Source: Halopseudomonas aestusnigri (GTDB lineage Bacteria > Pseudomonadota > Gammaproteobacteria > Pseudomonadales > Pseudomonadaceae). Taken from it: 54,289 nucleotides of DNA. Below, in pieces: positions 38,399-47,710 of the stretch (its first letter is position 1; every line of letters begins with the position of its first letter). Position numbers and translations under genes: made by a program. The notes under the pieces were generated by a model that worked only from the letters and a program-made list of their open reading frames with translations, did no database searches and was not told where the DNA came from. Where the stretch lies: contig NZ_NBYK01000011.1 in NCBI RefSeq assembly GCF_002197985.1, forward strand, positions 56,275 through 110,563, given 5' to 3'.

Positions 38399-39901
38399 TC
38401 AGTCCTCCCGGGTAACGCGCAGAACTTCTTCCAGCGTGGTGTCACCCGCCAGTATTCGCCGCATTCCGTCCTGTCGGATACCCGGTTGCGACAGCCGCGC
38501 ATGGCGCACCATCGCCTGCTCACTGGCACCATCGTGGATCATGCCGCGCAGGGTGTCGTCGACCTCGATCAATTCGTATATCCCGGTGCGACCGCGATAA
38601 CCGCTGCCGTTACAGGCAGGGCAACCGGTGGCGCGATACAGGGTCGGAGGCTGCTGCTCATCCACGCCCATCAGACGGCACTCGCTGCTGCTCGCCTGAT
38701 GCGGCTCGCGGCAGTCCGGGCACAGGGTGCGCACCAGCCGCTGGGCGAGCACACCATTGAGCGTGGACGACAACAGAAACGGCTCGATGCCCATGTCACG
38801 CAAACGGGTAATGGCACCAATCGCCGTATTGGTGTGCAGGGTGGAAAACACCAGGTGACCGGTCAGACTGGCCTGAATGGCGATCTGAACGGTATCGACA
38901 TCGCGAATCTCACCGACCATCACCACGTCAGGGTCCTGACGCAGGATTGCGCGCAGACCACGGGCAAAGGTCATGTCGACCTTGTTGTTGATCTGGGTCT
39001 GGCCGATACCGTCGAGGTAATACTCGATAGGATCTTCGACGGTAAGAATGTTGCGGCTGCGATCATTGAGCCGCATCAGCGCCGAATACAGCGTGGTGGT
39101 CTTGCCCGAGCCGGTCGGCCCGGTCACCAGCACAATGCCATGCGGGCGGCTGATCACCCGCTCCATGGCCGCATAATGCTCCGTGCACATGCCCAGCTGA
39201 CGCAGCTCAAGGCGCCCGGCCTGCTTGTCGAGCAGACGCAGCACCACCCGTTCGCCGTGACCGGACGGCAAGGTCGAAACCCGCACGTCCACCGCCCGCC
39301 CGACCAGCCGCAGGCCGATCCGACCGTCCTGGGGCAGGCGTTTTTCAGCGATATCCAGCTTGGCCATGACCTTGATCCGCGAGACGATCACTGGCGCCAG
39401 TGCGCGCGGCGGCTCCAGCACCTCGCGCAATACACCGTCCACCCGCAGACGGATGGACAGGCGATTCTCAAAGGGTTCGATGTGAATATCCGACGCGTTT
39501 TCCTTGACCGCCTCGGACAGCAGCGCGTTGATCAACCGGATGATCGGCGCTTCATCCTGTGATTCGAGCAGATCCTCAGGCTCGGCCAGCGACTGGGCTA
39601 CCGACAGCAGGTCGGCATCCTCACCCAGCCCTTCAACAAACTGCATTGCATCGTTGGCAGAGCGTTCGTACCGGTCACGCAACCGGGCTGCAAAAGCGTC
39701 GTCGTCCAGCTCGATGGGCAACAACGGGCAACCGTGGCGGCGGCGCAACTCAAGCAGGCCCTGCGGATCGCAATCGGCGCGTACAAAGACTTCCAGCTGG
39801 CCGTCCTCCCGCATGGCCCCGGTCAGTATCCCTACTCGCCGGGCGTAGCGATAACCGGTCTCGGCGGTTGGCGCGGCGACACTGCTTTGCTGCTCGCTCA
39901 T
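38399..39901 (-). CDS. gspE: type II secretion ATPase GspE
   Basis: GspE is the cytosolic hexameric ATPase that drives pseudopilus assembly. The 500-residue protein has the N-terminal GspL-binding domain, Walker A GPTGSGKT (261-268, Lys267), the Asp and His boxes ([20 protein letters not shown]), Walker B ([12 protein letters not shown]) and a four-cysteine zinc motif with CPDC and CPAC. It starts three bases after the gspD stop. Confidence 0.96.
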   Translation of the reverse strand: MSEQQSSVAAPTAETGYRYARRVGILTGAMREDGQLEVFVRADCDPQGLLELRRRHGCPLLPIELDDDAFAARLRDRYERSANDAMQFVEGLGEDADLLSVAQSLAEPEDLLESQDEAPIIRLINALLSEAVKENASDIHIEPFENRLSIRLRVDGVLREVLEPPRALAPVIVSRIKVMAKLDIAEKRLPQDGRIGLRLVGRAVDVRVSTLPSGHGERVVLRLLDKQAGRLELRQLGMCTEHYAAMERVISRPHGIVLVTGPTGSGKTTTLYSALMRLNDRSRNILTVEDPIEYYLDGIGQTQINNKVDMTFARGLRAILRQDPDVVMVGEIRDVDTVQIAIQASLTGHLVFSTLHTNTAIGAITRLRDMGIEPFLLSSTLNGVLAQRLVRTLCPDCREPHQASSSECRLMGVDEQQPPTLYRATGCPACNGSGYRGRTGIYELIEVDDTLRGMIHDGASEQAMVRHARLSQPGIRQDGMRRILAGDTTLEEVLRVTRED

Positions 39902-39904
39902 CGA

Positions 39905-41950
39905 CTACTCCCGGCCAGCGCTGGGCGGTGCACTGATGGCCGCCGGCGCCGGGGTACCCTGCATGGCGTTCTCGAACGGTGGCGGCAACGTCAGCAGGTA
40001 GTTCCAGTCCGGCAACACCGGAACACCCTCGCCGACATCCATCCGCCCATGGCGGTTCTGCTCAGCCACCTGGCGGTCACGAATATAGCTGTACTTGGCA
40101 TGGGTCAGGCTTTCGGCAACCGCCGAGTCACGCACGATCACCGGGCGCAGGAAGACCATCAGATTGCGCTTCTGCAGCGAGGCAGTATCGTAACGGAACA
40201 GTCGGCCAAGCCCCGGAATATCGCCCAGCCCCGGCACCTTGTCGGCCGTCTCGACCATTTGATCGTCGATCAGGCCACCGAGCACGATCATCTGGTTATC
40301 GTCGACCATGACATGGGTAGTCAGGCTGCGCTTGTTGGTGATGATATCCGCCGCACCGCTGGTGCCCGGCGCGATCTGCGAAACTTCCTGGGCGATTTCC
40401 AGACGCACCGCATTGCCCTCGTTAATTTGCGGGCGAATCTTCAGTTTGATACCCACATCTTCACGCTGGATGGTATCGAATGCCTGCCCCGAATCCTCGA
40501 CCGAGCGACCAACAATAAAGGGCACGTTCTGACCGACTACAATTTCGGCCTCCTCGTTATCGAGGGTCAACAGGCTCGGGGTAGACAGGATATTGCTGGC
40601 GGTATCACCCTGCAGGGCATTGACCAGCAAGGCTATCTGGGTGCTGCCAATGCTGCCGATTCCGCCCAGGCTGAGGCCGCTGCCCAGCGACGGCGGGCTG
40701 CTGACATCCCCTTCCAGGAAGGCATTCACACCGGCCGCCAGATCCACAATGCTGTTGCCATTGCGATTGAAATTGATGATGCCGACTCCGGAGTCTTCAC
40801 TGCCGAAGCCCCACTGCACGCCCAGCTCCTTGGCGCGGTCATAGGACACCTCGGCGATCACTGCCTCGACCAGAACCTGGGCCCGACGGATATCGAGCTG
40901 ACGAATGATCGACGACAACTCGCGGGACAGCTCCGCCGGCCCGTAGATGACGACCGCATTGGTACTCTCATGGGCCTCGATGCGAACACGGTTCTGCTCG
41001 GCCGTGGTGCTCGCAGTAGCATTGCCCGAGCTGGTTGAGGCGGTGCCGCTCTGGTTGCGCTCGCGCCCCTCGGCGATGCCGCGAAGCACCTCGGCCACTT
41101 CCTCGGCCTTGGCGTAACGCAGGTAATGCACCTGGGTGTTGCCCTGATCTCCTTCCACGTCCAGCCTGCGCACGACCGATCGCAGCGTCGCCCGCGCTTC
41201 GGGATCACCACGCAGAATGACCGAGTTGGTGCGCTCATCCGCAATCAGCTTGGGACCGCGGGTAAACTCCTCCGCCGGCGCGTTGCTGTCGAGCCCCTGA
41301 ACGATGCGCACCACGTCCAGTGCCGAGGCGTACTCCAGCGGCAGCACTTCGAAGTCTTCGGTCGACTCACGGTCCATGCGCGCAATCAGCGCCTGAATAC
41401 GGCGGACATTGGCTGCCGTATCGGCAATCACCAGACTGTTGGAGGCAGCCGCGGCAGCCAGATGCCCGCCCTTGGGCACCAGCGGCCGGAGGATACGCAC
41501 CAGCTGGCCGGCATCCATATTGTTCACGGTAATCACTTCGGTGATGTATTCGTCGCCGGGCGTGTCCCCGGTCAGGCCTGCGACCTCGTTCTCCTTGGCC
41601 TGCACCTCCGGCACGATGCGCACCATGCCGTCACTGCCGCGCACCGCCGCAAAGCCCTGCGATTTGAGCACCCCCAAAAACAGGTCGTACAGCTCCTCGC
41701 GCCGGATCGGCTGGCCGGAAACGACATTGACCTGCCCGCGGACCCGCGGGTCGACGATAAAGTTGATGCCGGTTTCCTGGCTGACAATCTCGATCAGGCC
41801 ATTGATGTCCGCGTCGCGCAGATTCAGCACCAGGTCCTGGTCCCGCTCCGCCGTCTCCGTCGCTGACTGTGCCAACACCGGACTACCCACCACCCCCAGA
41901 CTCAACGCCAGCGCCAGCGCCAGCCGTTGTTTGCGAAACTGCATCGGCAT
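39905..41950 (-). CDS. gspD: type II secretion outer-membrane secretin GspD
   Basis: GspD forms the outer-membrane channel. The 681-residue protein has a signal peptide (to about LAQSATE), N0 to N3 domains with repeated YITEVITVNNMDAGQLVRIL-type blocks, and the secretin core ending VPGLGDIPGLGRLFR and NLMVFLRPVI. No long C-terminal pilotin-binding S-domain is obvious, but the tail after the secretin core is about 70 residues. The ATG at 41950 is preferred; an ATG two codons on and a TTG three codons earlier also exist. It overlaps the gspC end closely. Confidence 0.95.
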   Translation of the reverse strand: MPMQFRKQRLALALALSLGVVGSPVLAQSATETAERDQDLVLNLRDADINGLIEIVSQETGINFIVDPRVRGQVNVVSGQPIRREELYDLFLGVLKSQGFAAVRGSDGMVRIVPEVQAKENEVAGLTGDTPGDEYITEVITVNNMDAGQLVRILRPLVPKGGHLAAAAASNSLVIADTAANVRRIQALIARMDRESTEDFEVLPLEYASALDVVRIVQGLDSNAPAEEFTRGPKLIADERTNSVILRGDPEARATLRSVVRRLDVEGDQGNTQVHYLRYAKAEEVAEVLRGIAEGRERNQSGTASTSSGNATASTTAEQNRVRIEAHESTNAVVIYGPAELSRELSSIIRQLDIRRAQVLVEAVIAEVSYDRAKELGVQWGFGSEDSGVGIINFNRNGNSIVDLAAGVNAFLEGDVSSPPSLGSGLSLGGIGSIGSTQIALLVNALQGDTASNILSTPSLLTLDNEEAEIVVGQNVPFIVGRSVEDSGQAFDTIQREDVGIKLKIRPQINEGNAVRLEIAQEVSQIAPGTSGAADIITNKRSLTTHVMVDDNQMIVLGGLIDDQMVETADKVPGLGDIPGLGRLFRYDTASLQKRNLMVFLRPVIVRDSAVAESLTHAKYSYIRDRQVAEQNRHGRMDVGEGVPVLPDWNYLLTLPPPFENAMQGTPAPAAISAPPSAGRE

Positions 41951-41955
41951 CAGTA

Positions 41956-42825
41956 TCAATCCATCGTTATCGTAATGTTCATGGGCTGCCCATCGCGCTC
42001 AAGCGAGACCGACACCGAGCTGGCGCCGGACATCTGGCCGAGAATCTCGCGGTAGTCCTCGATCTGCGAAACCGGTGTGCCATCGACGTCGGTAATCACA
42101 TCACCCGCCTGCAGGCCTGCCGCTTCAAACTCGCGGGCGTTACGTGCAGGGGACACTTCTATTCCGTACAGGGAACCATCCACCATCACCGGATTGGCGC
42201 TGATGACATCGGCAAACCGCTGGGGATCATTGAGCCAGGCCTCACGGTCGATACGGGCCAGACCGCCATCGGGGGCCAGGGTCTGGCTGGAATCCACCTC
42301 GGGCAGCGCCGAGGCACGACCGGCACTGCGGGAAGGACGCCCGTTACCAGCCAGATCATTACGCTTGAGTCGCAGGGTTTCCAGCTGACCATCTCGCATC
42401 AGCATCACCCGGTCGCCCAGCACCTGCTCCAGGCGGACCTGCCCTGGCAGCGTCGCTCCGACGCGATAGAGTTTTTCAGGTTGACCCTGCGTGACCAGAA
42501 TGGCGGCACTGCGCGCCGGGTCCGGGTCGGCCAGCACGCCCTTGAGCGTCCAGCTGAGCTTGGTGTCGGGCGCGTTTACCACCACGGGAGCCCGATCAGC
42601 CTGGCCGTAGGGGGACAGCATGGCCAGCTCGCGAAAGCCGGGCCGGGTGGTAGTGAGTTCGGAAGCAGAGACGGAGTAAGGGACAGGATCGACGGCCGGC
42701 AACACGCTTTGCGGCTCGATCAGAACCCAGACAAGACGCCCGAGAAGCCACGCCGCAACCAGTACGAACACGCCGCAAACCAGCGTAACAAGGTTTTCCA
42801 GCGATAAACGGGCAACCTGGGGCAT
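41956..42825 (-). CDS. gspC: type II secretion protein GspC
   Basis: GspC links the inner-membrane platform to GspD and takes part in cargo choice. The 289-residue product has one N-terminal membrane helix (about 11-35), the HR domain (LSWTLKGVLADPDPARSAAI) and a C-terminal PDZ domain (GLQAGDVITDVDGTPV). The start MPQVARLSLEN follows GGAGAG; the 115-codon upstream frame has no coding features. It is the first gene of a tightly packed operon with repeated stop-start overlaps. Confidence 0.93.
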   Translation of the reverse strand: MPQVARLSLENLVTLVCGVFVLVAAWLLGRLVWVLIEPQSVLPAVDPVPYSVSASELTTTRPGFRELAMLSPYGQADRAPVVVNAPDTKLSWTLKGVLADPDPARSAAILVTQGQPEKLYRVGATLPGQVRLEQVLGDRVMLMRDGQLETLRLKRNDLAGNGRPSRSAGRASALPEVDSSQTLAPDGGLARIDREAWLNDPQRFADVISANPVMVDGSLYGIEVSPARNAREFEAAGLQAGDVITDVDGTPVSQIEDYREILGQMSGASSVSVSLERDGQPMNITITMD

Positions 42826-43271
42826 GCTCTCTCCATGGCAAAGAAACCCGATTCTGATCGGGCACGGGGCAGTTGGGGATAAGGTACTGACCTTTCTTTG
42901 CAAAATTATTGTTATACGCCTGCAATGTGTCTGCGAGGCCGTTTCGATTGTCACGATAATGCAATCTCCCGGCAACCCCCCTGAACAGGTTAATCCAGAC
43001 GGATCGCACCGGAGCGACGACGCTAGCGAGTCCCCCGACCCAGCCAAATCACCCATTTGGGTTAATCCACGAAAAAGCATGGGATAAAGATCACCCCAAT
43101 GGGTGATCTCCCTGTTACAGCAATCCAATCCGCTGATAGCTGCGTATCCACACGCGCGAGAACGTCTCAAAAAGAGACACCCGATACTTGCCCTTTGCCA
43201 GCAGTCACCCTTTACTCAAAACCGCAAGAACCAATAAACAACAATCAACTTGCGCGTGGAGAACAACAAGA
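42826..43271. other. divergent intergenic region, gspC / hydrolase
   Basis: This 446-base gap must carry promoters for the secretion operon and for the divergent hydrolase. It contains tandem palindromes (listed separately), a related GGTTAATCCA at 42988-42997, and a GTCTC-AAAAA-GAGAC hairpin near 43165-43179. No sigma54 site and no small gene was found. Confidence 0.6.
43048..43109. promoter_or_regulatory. tandem palindromic operators
   Basis: ATCACCC-ATTT-GGGTTAAT and the perfect AGATCACCC-CAAT-GGGTGATCT have the same half-site and four-base spacer, with centres 42 bases apart (about four helical turns). This is the layout of a dimeric regulator binding two sites on one face of DNA. The regulator is unknown. 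Confidence 0.55.
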
Positions 43272-44738
43272 ATGACAAGGCTGAAAAAGACGGCGTTGCT
43301 GACCATGGTGATCAGCAGCCTGACGCTGACAGGTTGTCTGAGTGGGGGTGGCGGTGGATCGTCATCCAACGATCAGGCCGACAATCGGGTCCGGTTGCAG
43401 GACCAACGTGTGGAGGAAGGCTTTTTTAACGTGAATGAAGCCGGCTTGCCATTCGATGCCTTGCCGGAATACAGCGACTCAAGCCGCTGGACAGGCGTAC
43501 TGAACGGTGCAGGCTACCGAATTGAAGTGCCGGCAAACTGGAACGGTATGCTGGTGATGTACACCCACGGTTTCCGCATCAACAACATCGACCAGTTGAC
43601 AGTCGACACTCCGCCCATGCGCCGTTATTTGCTCGAAGAGGGCTACGCTTGGGCAGCCTCCAGTTACAGCGCCAACTTCTACGATGTGCGTGCAGGTCTG
43701 GAAGATACCAACGCTTTGGCCCTGGCGTTCACTGATATTGCCGCCGAAAACGGCCGCACACTGGATACGCCGGATAAATACTACATTACCGGTGTTTCCA
43801 TGGGTGGTCACATTGCTGCGGCGGCGGTAGAGCGGGAGACGCTGGCGACAGCCAATAATGTCGTCAATTACTCCGGTTCCGCACCGATGTGCGGCGTCGT
43901 CGGAGATACCGAGCTCTTCAATTTCTTTGCAGGCTACACCATCGCGCTTGCAACACTATCCGGTAACCCTATTGATGAATTCCCTTTGACCCAAGAAGAA
44001 GCTGCAACGATCGTAGCCAACGCCCGCACTGTGCTCTGGAACGACTACACCACGAACAAGTTTCCGAGTGGCCTGACACAGCAAGGGTTGGCGTTCTATC
44101 AGACGCTGAAGAACCTCAGTGGCGGTGAGCGACCGATGTATCCAATCAGCTTTGGCCTGTTCCAGGACCTGCTGCAGGGCTTTGCCGGATCAGACGGCAC
44201 TGTCGACGGCATTTTGCTGGATAACGTGGTCGACACCAACGCCATTACCTATCGCTTTGAAAGCGAGTTGGGCGAGCCCTTAACCACAGACGAAATCAAT
44301 TTCAACAGCATGATCGTCAAGGCCACAGCAACAGAGGGTGCCAACGATCTGCGCGATGACGGCCTGCGCTGGATTCCGAAGGTCAATGGCGAGTTTGATG
44401 TACCCGTTGTCACCGCACATACCATTGGTGATCTGTTTGTGCCGATTCTGATGGAACAGGAATACGCGCGGCGCGCAGCAGAAAATGGCAGTGACGACCT
44501 GCTGGTACAGCGCGCTATACGGGCTCCCGGCCACTGCGACTTTACCGAAGCAGAGTTCACTGCCACCCTGGCGGCCATGCTTGACTGGGAGCAAGGCGGG
44601 CCGAAACCAGGCGGCGATGACTGGCTGACGCCCGCCACCGTGGCGGCAGAAGACTTTGGCTGCACTTACACTATTGACGGACCGGTCGCAGAAGGGAACT
44701 ATCCGCGCGCGGGCCTGCCATCCTGCACACCTGACTGA
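43272..44738 (+). CDS. secreted lipoprotein alpha/beta hydrolase
   Basis: The 488-residue protein has a lipoprotein signal, MTRLKKTALLTMVISS then LTLTGC (Cys22), followed by a glycine/serine-rich tether. The fold is alpha/beta hydrolase: an oxyanion YTHGFR segment, the nucleophile elbow GVSMGG (Ser176), an acidic HTIGDLFVP motif and a His in APGHCDF. Four later cysteines suggest disulfides. It is likely an esterase or lipase; the substrate is not known. It is divergent from gspC, which suggests export by the type II system to the cell surface. The 28 upstream codons before the chosen ATG are rejected. Confidence 0.85.
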   Translation: MTRLKKTALLTMVISSLTLTGCLSGGGGGSSSNDQADNRVRLQDQRVEEGFFNVNEAGLPFDALPEYSDSSRWTGVLNGAGYRIEVPANWNGMLVMYTHGFRINNIDQLTVDTPPMRRYLLEEGYAWAASSYSANFYDVRAGLEDTNALALAFTDIAAENGRTLDTPDKYYITGVSMGGHIAAAAVERETLATANNVVNYSGSAPMCGVVGDTELFNFFAGYTIALATLSGNPIDEFPLTQEEAATIVANARTVLWNDYTTNKFPSGLTQQGLAFYQTLKNLSGGERPMYPISFGLFQDLLQGFAGSDGTVDGILLDNVVDTNAITYRFESELGEPLTTDEINFNSMIVKATATEGANDLRDDGLRWIPKVNGEFDVPVVTAHTIGDLFVPILMEQEYARRAAENGSDDLLVQRAIRAPGHCDFTEAEFTATLAAMLDWEQGGPKPGGDDWLTPATVAAEDFGCTYTIDGPVAEGNYPRAGLPSCTPD

Positions 44739-44758
44739 TCGGATCGACACAGTCCTGT

Positions 44759-44785
44759 CGCCGCCGGGGCTCAGCCCTGGCGGCG
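44759..44785 (+). terminator. terminator of the hydrolase gene
   Basis: CGCCGCCGGGGC/GCCCTGGCGGCG is a 12-bp stem (one G-T pair) with a three-base loop, followed by TTCTTC on the plus strand. The loop is the tatB stop codon, so it also marks the end of tatB on the other strand. Confidence 0.7.
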
Positions 44786-45046
44786 TTCTTCATCTACCGC
44801 CAGACGCCGAACAAACTGTTTGACGTTGGTTTGAGCGCGCAGCTCACGAACGTTTTCGGCCAACTCCCTGACCTCATCAGCTGGCAGGCTACCGTCCAGC
44901 TCCCGCTGTACGTCAGCCCACAGCCCGCGTACCTTGCCGGTCGCCCGCCCCGCCATACGCACCAGCGAAGGCAGACGTTCGGGGCCGAGTACGATCAGCG
45001 CCACCACCCCGACCACCAGCCATTCCGTCATGCCGTTACCGAACAT
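44771..45046 (-). CDS. tatB: Sec-independent protein translocase TatB
   Basis: TatB recognises twin-arginine signals with TatC. The 91 residues start MFGNGMTEWLVVGVVALIVL, then GPERLP at the hinge and an amphipathic helix and charged tail, the TatB pattern. It follows tatA by 12 bases. No tatC lies next to it; the downstream gene is convergent. Confidence 0.92.
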   Translation of the reverse strand: MFGNGMTEWLVVGVVALIVLGPERLPSLVRMAGRATGKVRGLWADVQRELDGSLPADEVRELAENVRELRAQTNVKQFVRRLAVDEERRQG

Positions 45047-45058
45047 GCGGCACCGGCC

Positions 45059-45280
45059 TCAGGCGCGCGAGCGCGTTTCGCTGCGCTCGGCAACCTGCTC
45101 ATGGACATCCATGGTCAGCGCATCGCGAGCTTCGTCGGTATCGCGAACCGCCTTGCGAAAGCCGCTCAAGGCGCCCCCCAGGTCGCTACCGATATTACGC
45201 AGGCGCTTGGTACCAAACAGCAGCATGACAATCACCAGCACGATCAGCAGAGAGCCGATACTGATTCCACCTATACCCAT
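45059..45280 (-). CDS. tatA: Sec-independent protein translocase TatA
   Basis: TatA polymerises to form the twin-arginine transport pore. The 73-residue protein has one short helix ([17 protein letters not shown]), the FGTKRL hinge and an amphipathic helix with [13 protein letters not shown]. It is the first of the tatA-tatB pair, directly after phoX and its terminator. Confidence 0.93.
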   Translation of the reverse strand: MGIGGISIGSLLIVLVIVMLLFGTKRLRNIGSDLGGALSGFRKAVRDTDEARDALTMDVHEQVAERSETRSRA

Positions 45281-45294
45281 GACGATTTCTCCGT

Positions 45295-45324
45295 AAAAAC
45301 CGGGGTCAGCAGCTGCCGACCCCG
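45295..45324 (-). terminator. terminator between phoX and tatA
   Basis: On the minus strand the stem CGGGGTC/GACCCCG is followed by GGTTTTTAC, ending about 15 bases before the tatA ATG. It may reduce read-through from phoX into tatAB. A second hairpin, CAGGCAGCG/CGCTGCCTG, lies nearer phoX at 45349-45373. Confidence 0.65.
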
Positions 45325-45382
45325 CAATGATCCGGCATTTTTTCTATCCAGGCAGCGCCGGCAGCGCTGCCTGAATCACGTC

Positions 45383-47425
45383 TCAGCTACCGACAATACC
45401 GCCATCGTTCTTCCACACCACGACCGTGGCCGAGCGCGGCGGACGGGTTGCCGGCGTGAAGTCCGGCCAGCTGCTGGTGTAGTTGCCGGCAGCAAAGTCG
45501 GTGGCGCTGGTGCCTTCACCCGGATGCTGAACGTTGATGAACAGGGTCTTCTGGTCCGGCGTCATGGTGATGCCGGTGATTTCCTGATCGATTGGGCCAA
45601 CCAGGAAGCGCTTGAGATCGCCGGTAGTCGGATCGGCAACCAGCATGGCGCAGTTGCCGAAGGGGTCCGTGTAACCACTGTCCATCTGAATCCAGACGCG
45701 GCTGTCAGGGTCAATCCACAGACCATCCGGCGAGCTGAGGATATTGTCTGCGGTCAGCACGTCGCCGTTCGGGTCATAACCGATATTGGTGTCGACGCCG
45801 CTCTCGCCGCTGTCGCCGCCAAACAGGAAAATGTCCCAGCTGAAGGTCGTCGCTGCCTGATCACCACCGTCTTCCTTCCAGCGAATGATATGACCGTGGC
45901 GGTTGGCAACCCGCGGGTTGGCTTCGTTGACATTGCCGGCGTTGCGGCTGGTGTTGTTGGTCAGGGTGAAGTAAACATCGCCATTGGCCGGGTCAACCGC
46001 GCCCCACTCCGGGCGGTCCATCGGGGTAGCGCCCATGAAGTCGGCAGCCAGGCGGGTGTTGACCAGCACGTCGGCCTGACTGGTGAAGCCGTTGGCTTCG
46101 TCCAGACCGTTCTGGCCGTAGACCAGCGGCAACCACTCGCCGGTGCCGTCATCATTGAACCTGGCGACATACAGAGTGCCTTCATCCAGCAGGCTGCCAT
46201 TGGCGGTCGCCGCGTTGTAGTTCGCCGCAGTGACAAACTTGTAGATGTACTCGAAGCGGGAATCGTCGCCCGAGTAGCAGACGACCGGCTTGCCCTCTTC
46301 AGCCGGGGCAAAAACCACACCCTCGTGGCCGAAACGGCCCATGGCGGTGCGCTTCTTCGGGTTGCTGGTCGGGTCGAATGGATCGATCTCGACCATCCAG
46401 CCGAAGCAGACCGGCTCGTTGCGATAGTCATCTGCGGCGGTTGCGCCCTTGATGCTGGCATCGAAGCGGACAAACTCGTCCGCACCGTTGTCAGCCAGTT
46501 CCCAGGCATAACGGCTGGTCGCGCCGGTCTGCACACCGTAACGGGAATGCTCGCGCGGGTTATCACCTTTGTTGGTGAAATAGCCGGCCCAGTTCTCCTC
46601 GGCGGCCATGTAGGTGCCCCAGGGCGTATAGCCATTACCGCAGTTGTTCAGGGTGCCGCGGGTCATGGTGCCGTTCGGGCTATAGAGCGTCTTGACGAAA
46701 TCACTGCCGCGAACCGGGCCATGGATCTCCATCGGCGTCAGCGCGGTGATACGGCGGTTCAGCGCATCCGGCTGAACGCTCCACTCGTTGTTGGCACCCT
46801 TGACGATGCGGACCACCGATACGCCGTGGGCGTTGGCTTCCTTGCGTACCTGGTCAGCCGGGCGCTCGCCATCAACCAGCGGCGGCAAGGCACTGCTGGT
46901 GAGCGCAAGCCCTTGGGCTGCGGCGTGCATCAGGCGGGGTTCGACATACTCGTGATTGAGCACCAGCAGGCCGTCATCGGAACTGCCATCAATCGGGTAA
47001 AAATGCATGCCATCGTGGTGCGAGCCAACCTGCTCGGCCTGATCGGCACCGGTGCTGTTGACCGAAAATGACGGGAAGCTGCCCAGAATCGGCGTACCCC
47101 AGGGGATGATCACCTGGTAGCTGTAGCCCTCCGGAACGACAATCTCGTCGGCACTGCTGACAGCAACGGCGGAAAAGCCCAGCAACGGAGCGGGTGACGG
47201 CGAGCCGCCATTGTCGTCGCTGCTGGAACTGCTCTTGCAGCCAGCCAGTCCCAGACCGAAAAAGCCCAGGGCAGCCGCACCGGCGCTACCCTTGAGCAGC
47301 TGGCGGCGGGCAAGACGGGCCTCCAGCACACTGGAGAACAGACGGTTCATCTGTCGGTTGCTGAGGGGTTCATCACCCTCACCGTGATCGATGATAACCA
47401 ACTGGTCACGTTGTTCGATGGACAT
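45383..47425 (-). CDS. phoX: PhoX-family alkaline phosphatase, Tat lipoprotein
   Basis: PhoX enzymes are calcium/iron phosphatases that release phosphate from organic esters outside the cytosol. The 680-residue protein has a long n-region, the twin-arginine pair at 40-41 (ARRQLLKGSAG), and a lipobox LAGC with Cys63, so it should be Tat-exported and lipid-anchored. The body has GSHHDGMHFYPI, LNHEYVEP, GTYMAAEENWAGYF and RFGHEGVVFAP. The PhoX lipoprotein UxpB of P. putida is exported by the Xcp type II system, which makes the nearby gsp operon notable. The ATG follows GAGAGGAAGG. Confidence 0.92.
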   Translation of the reverse strand: MSIEQRDQLVIIDHGEGDEPLSNRQMNRLFSSVLEARLARRQLLKGSAGAAALGFFGLGLAGCKSSSSSDDNGGSPSPAPLLGFSAVAVSSADEIVVPEGYSYQVIIPWGTPILGSFPSFSVNSTGADQAEQVGSHHDGMHFYPIDGSSDDGLLVLNHEYVEPRLMHAAAQGLALTSSALPPLVDGERPADQVRKEANAHGVSVVRIVKGANNEWSVQPDALNRRITALTPMEIHGPVRGSDFVKTLYSPNGTMTRGTLNNCGNGYTPWGTYMAAEENWAGYFTNKGDNPREHSRYGVQTGATSRYAWELADNGADEFVRFDASIKGATAADDYRNEPVCFGWMVEIDPFDPTSNPKKRTAMGRFGHEGVVFAPAEEGKPVVCYSGDDSRFEYIYKFVTAANYNAATANGSLLDEGTLYVARFNDDGTGEWLPLVYGQNGLDEANGFTSQADVLVNTRLAADFMGATPMDRPEWGAVDPANGDVYFTLTNNTSRNAGNVNEANPRVANRHGHIIRWKEDGGDQAATTFSWDIFLFGGDSGESGVDTNIGYDPNGDVLTADNILSSPDGLWIDPDSRVWIQMDSGYTDPFGNCAMLVADPTTGDLKRFLVGPIDQEITGITMTPDQKTLFINVQHPGEGTSATDFAAGNYTSSWPDFTPATRPPRSATVVVWKNDGGIVGS

Positions 47426-47710
47426 CGGTTCCTTCCTCTCAGGTTTGGTTTGCTTGGAAACCCGAACAGGATGGCGAGCGAACGTGACAGATCAGGCAAT
47501 GAACGATGAACTTTCAGCGGCGTTCCGAAGACATGTCCAAGTCTCTTTCATGACAATGCAACACTGCAGAAACAACCATTACAGTTCCATTGCCGGCAGC
47601 ATGCGGCGACTGTATGCAAGTACGCACGACCGGCTGGTGCCGGCTCCCTCTGGCAGGGTGATACCTGCCGGGCGGCAACAACCTGCCCAACTGCCGGACC
47701 TGCGCATAGC

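Noticed and set aside
37197..38600. 467-codon plus-strand frame antisense to gspF
   Set aside because: GspF signatures lie on the minus strand; the antisense product is rich in Gln, His and Arg with no motif.
42826..43271. sigma54 promoter for the hydrolase
   Set aside because: No GG-N10-GC element of the -24/-12 type was found; ACTTGCCCTTTGCC only superficially resembles it.
45349..45373. Hairpin CAGGCAGCG/CGCTGCCTG as the phoX terminator
   Set aside because: On the minus strand it is followed by an A-rich rather than U-rich run; the hairpin at 45295-45324 fits better.
44831..47071. 746-codon plus-strand open frame antisense to tatBA and phoX
   Set aside because: It mirrors the GC-rich codons of clear genes on the other strand and shows no domain or ribosome site; a shadow frame.
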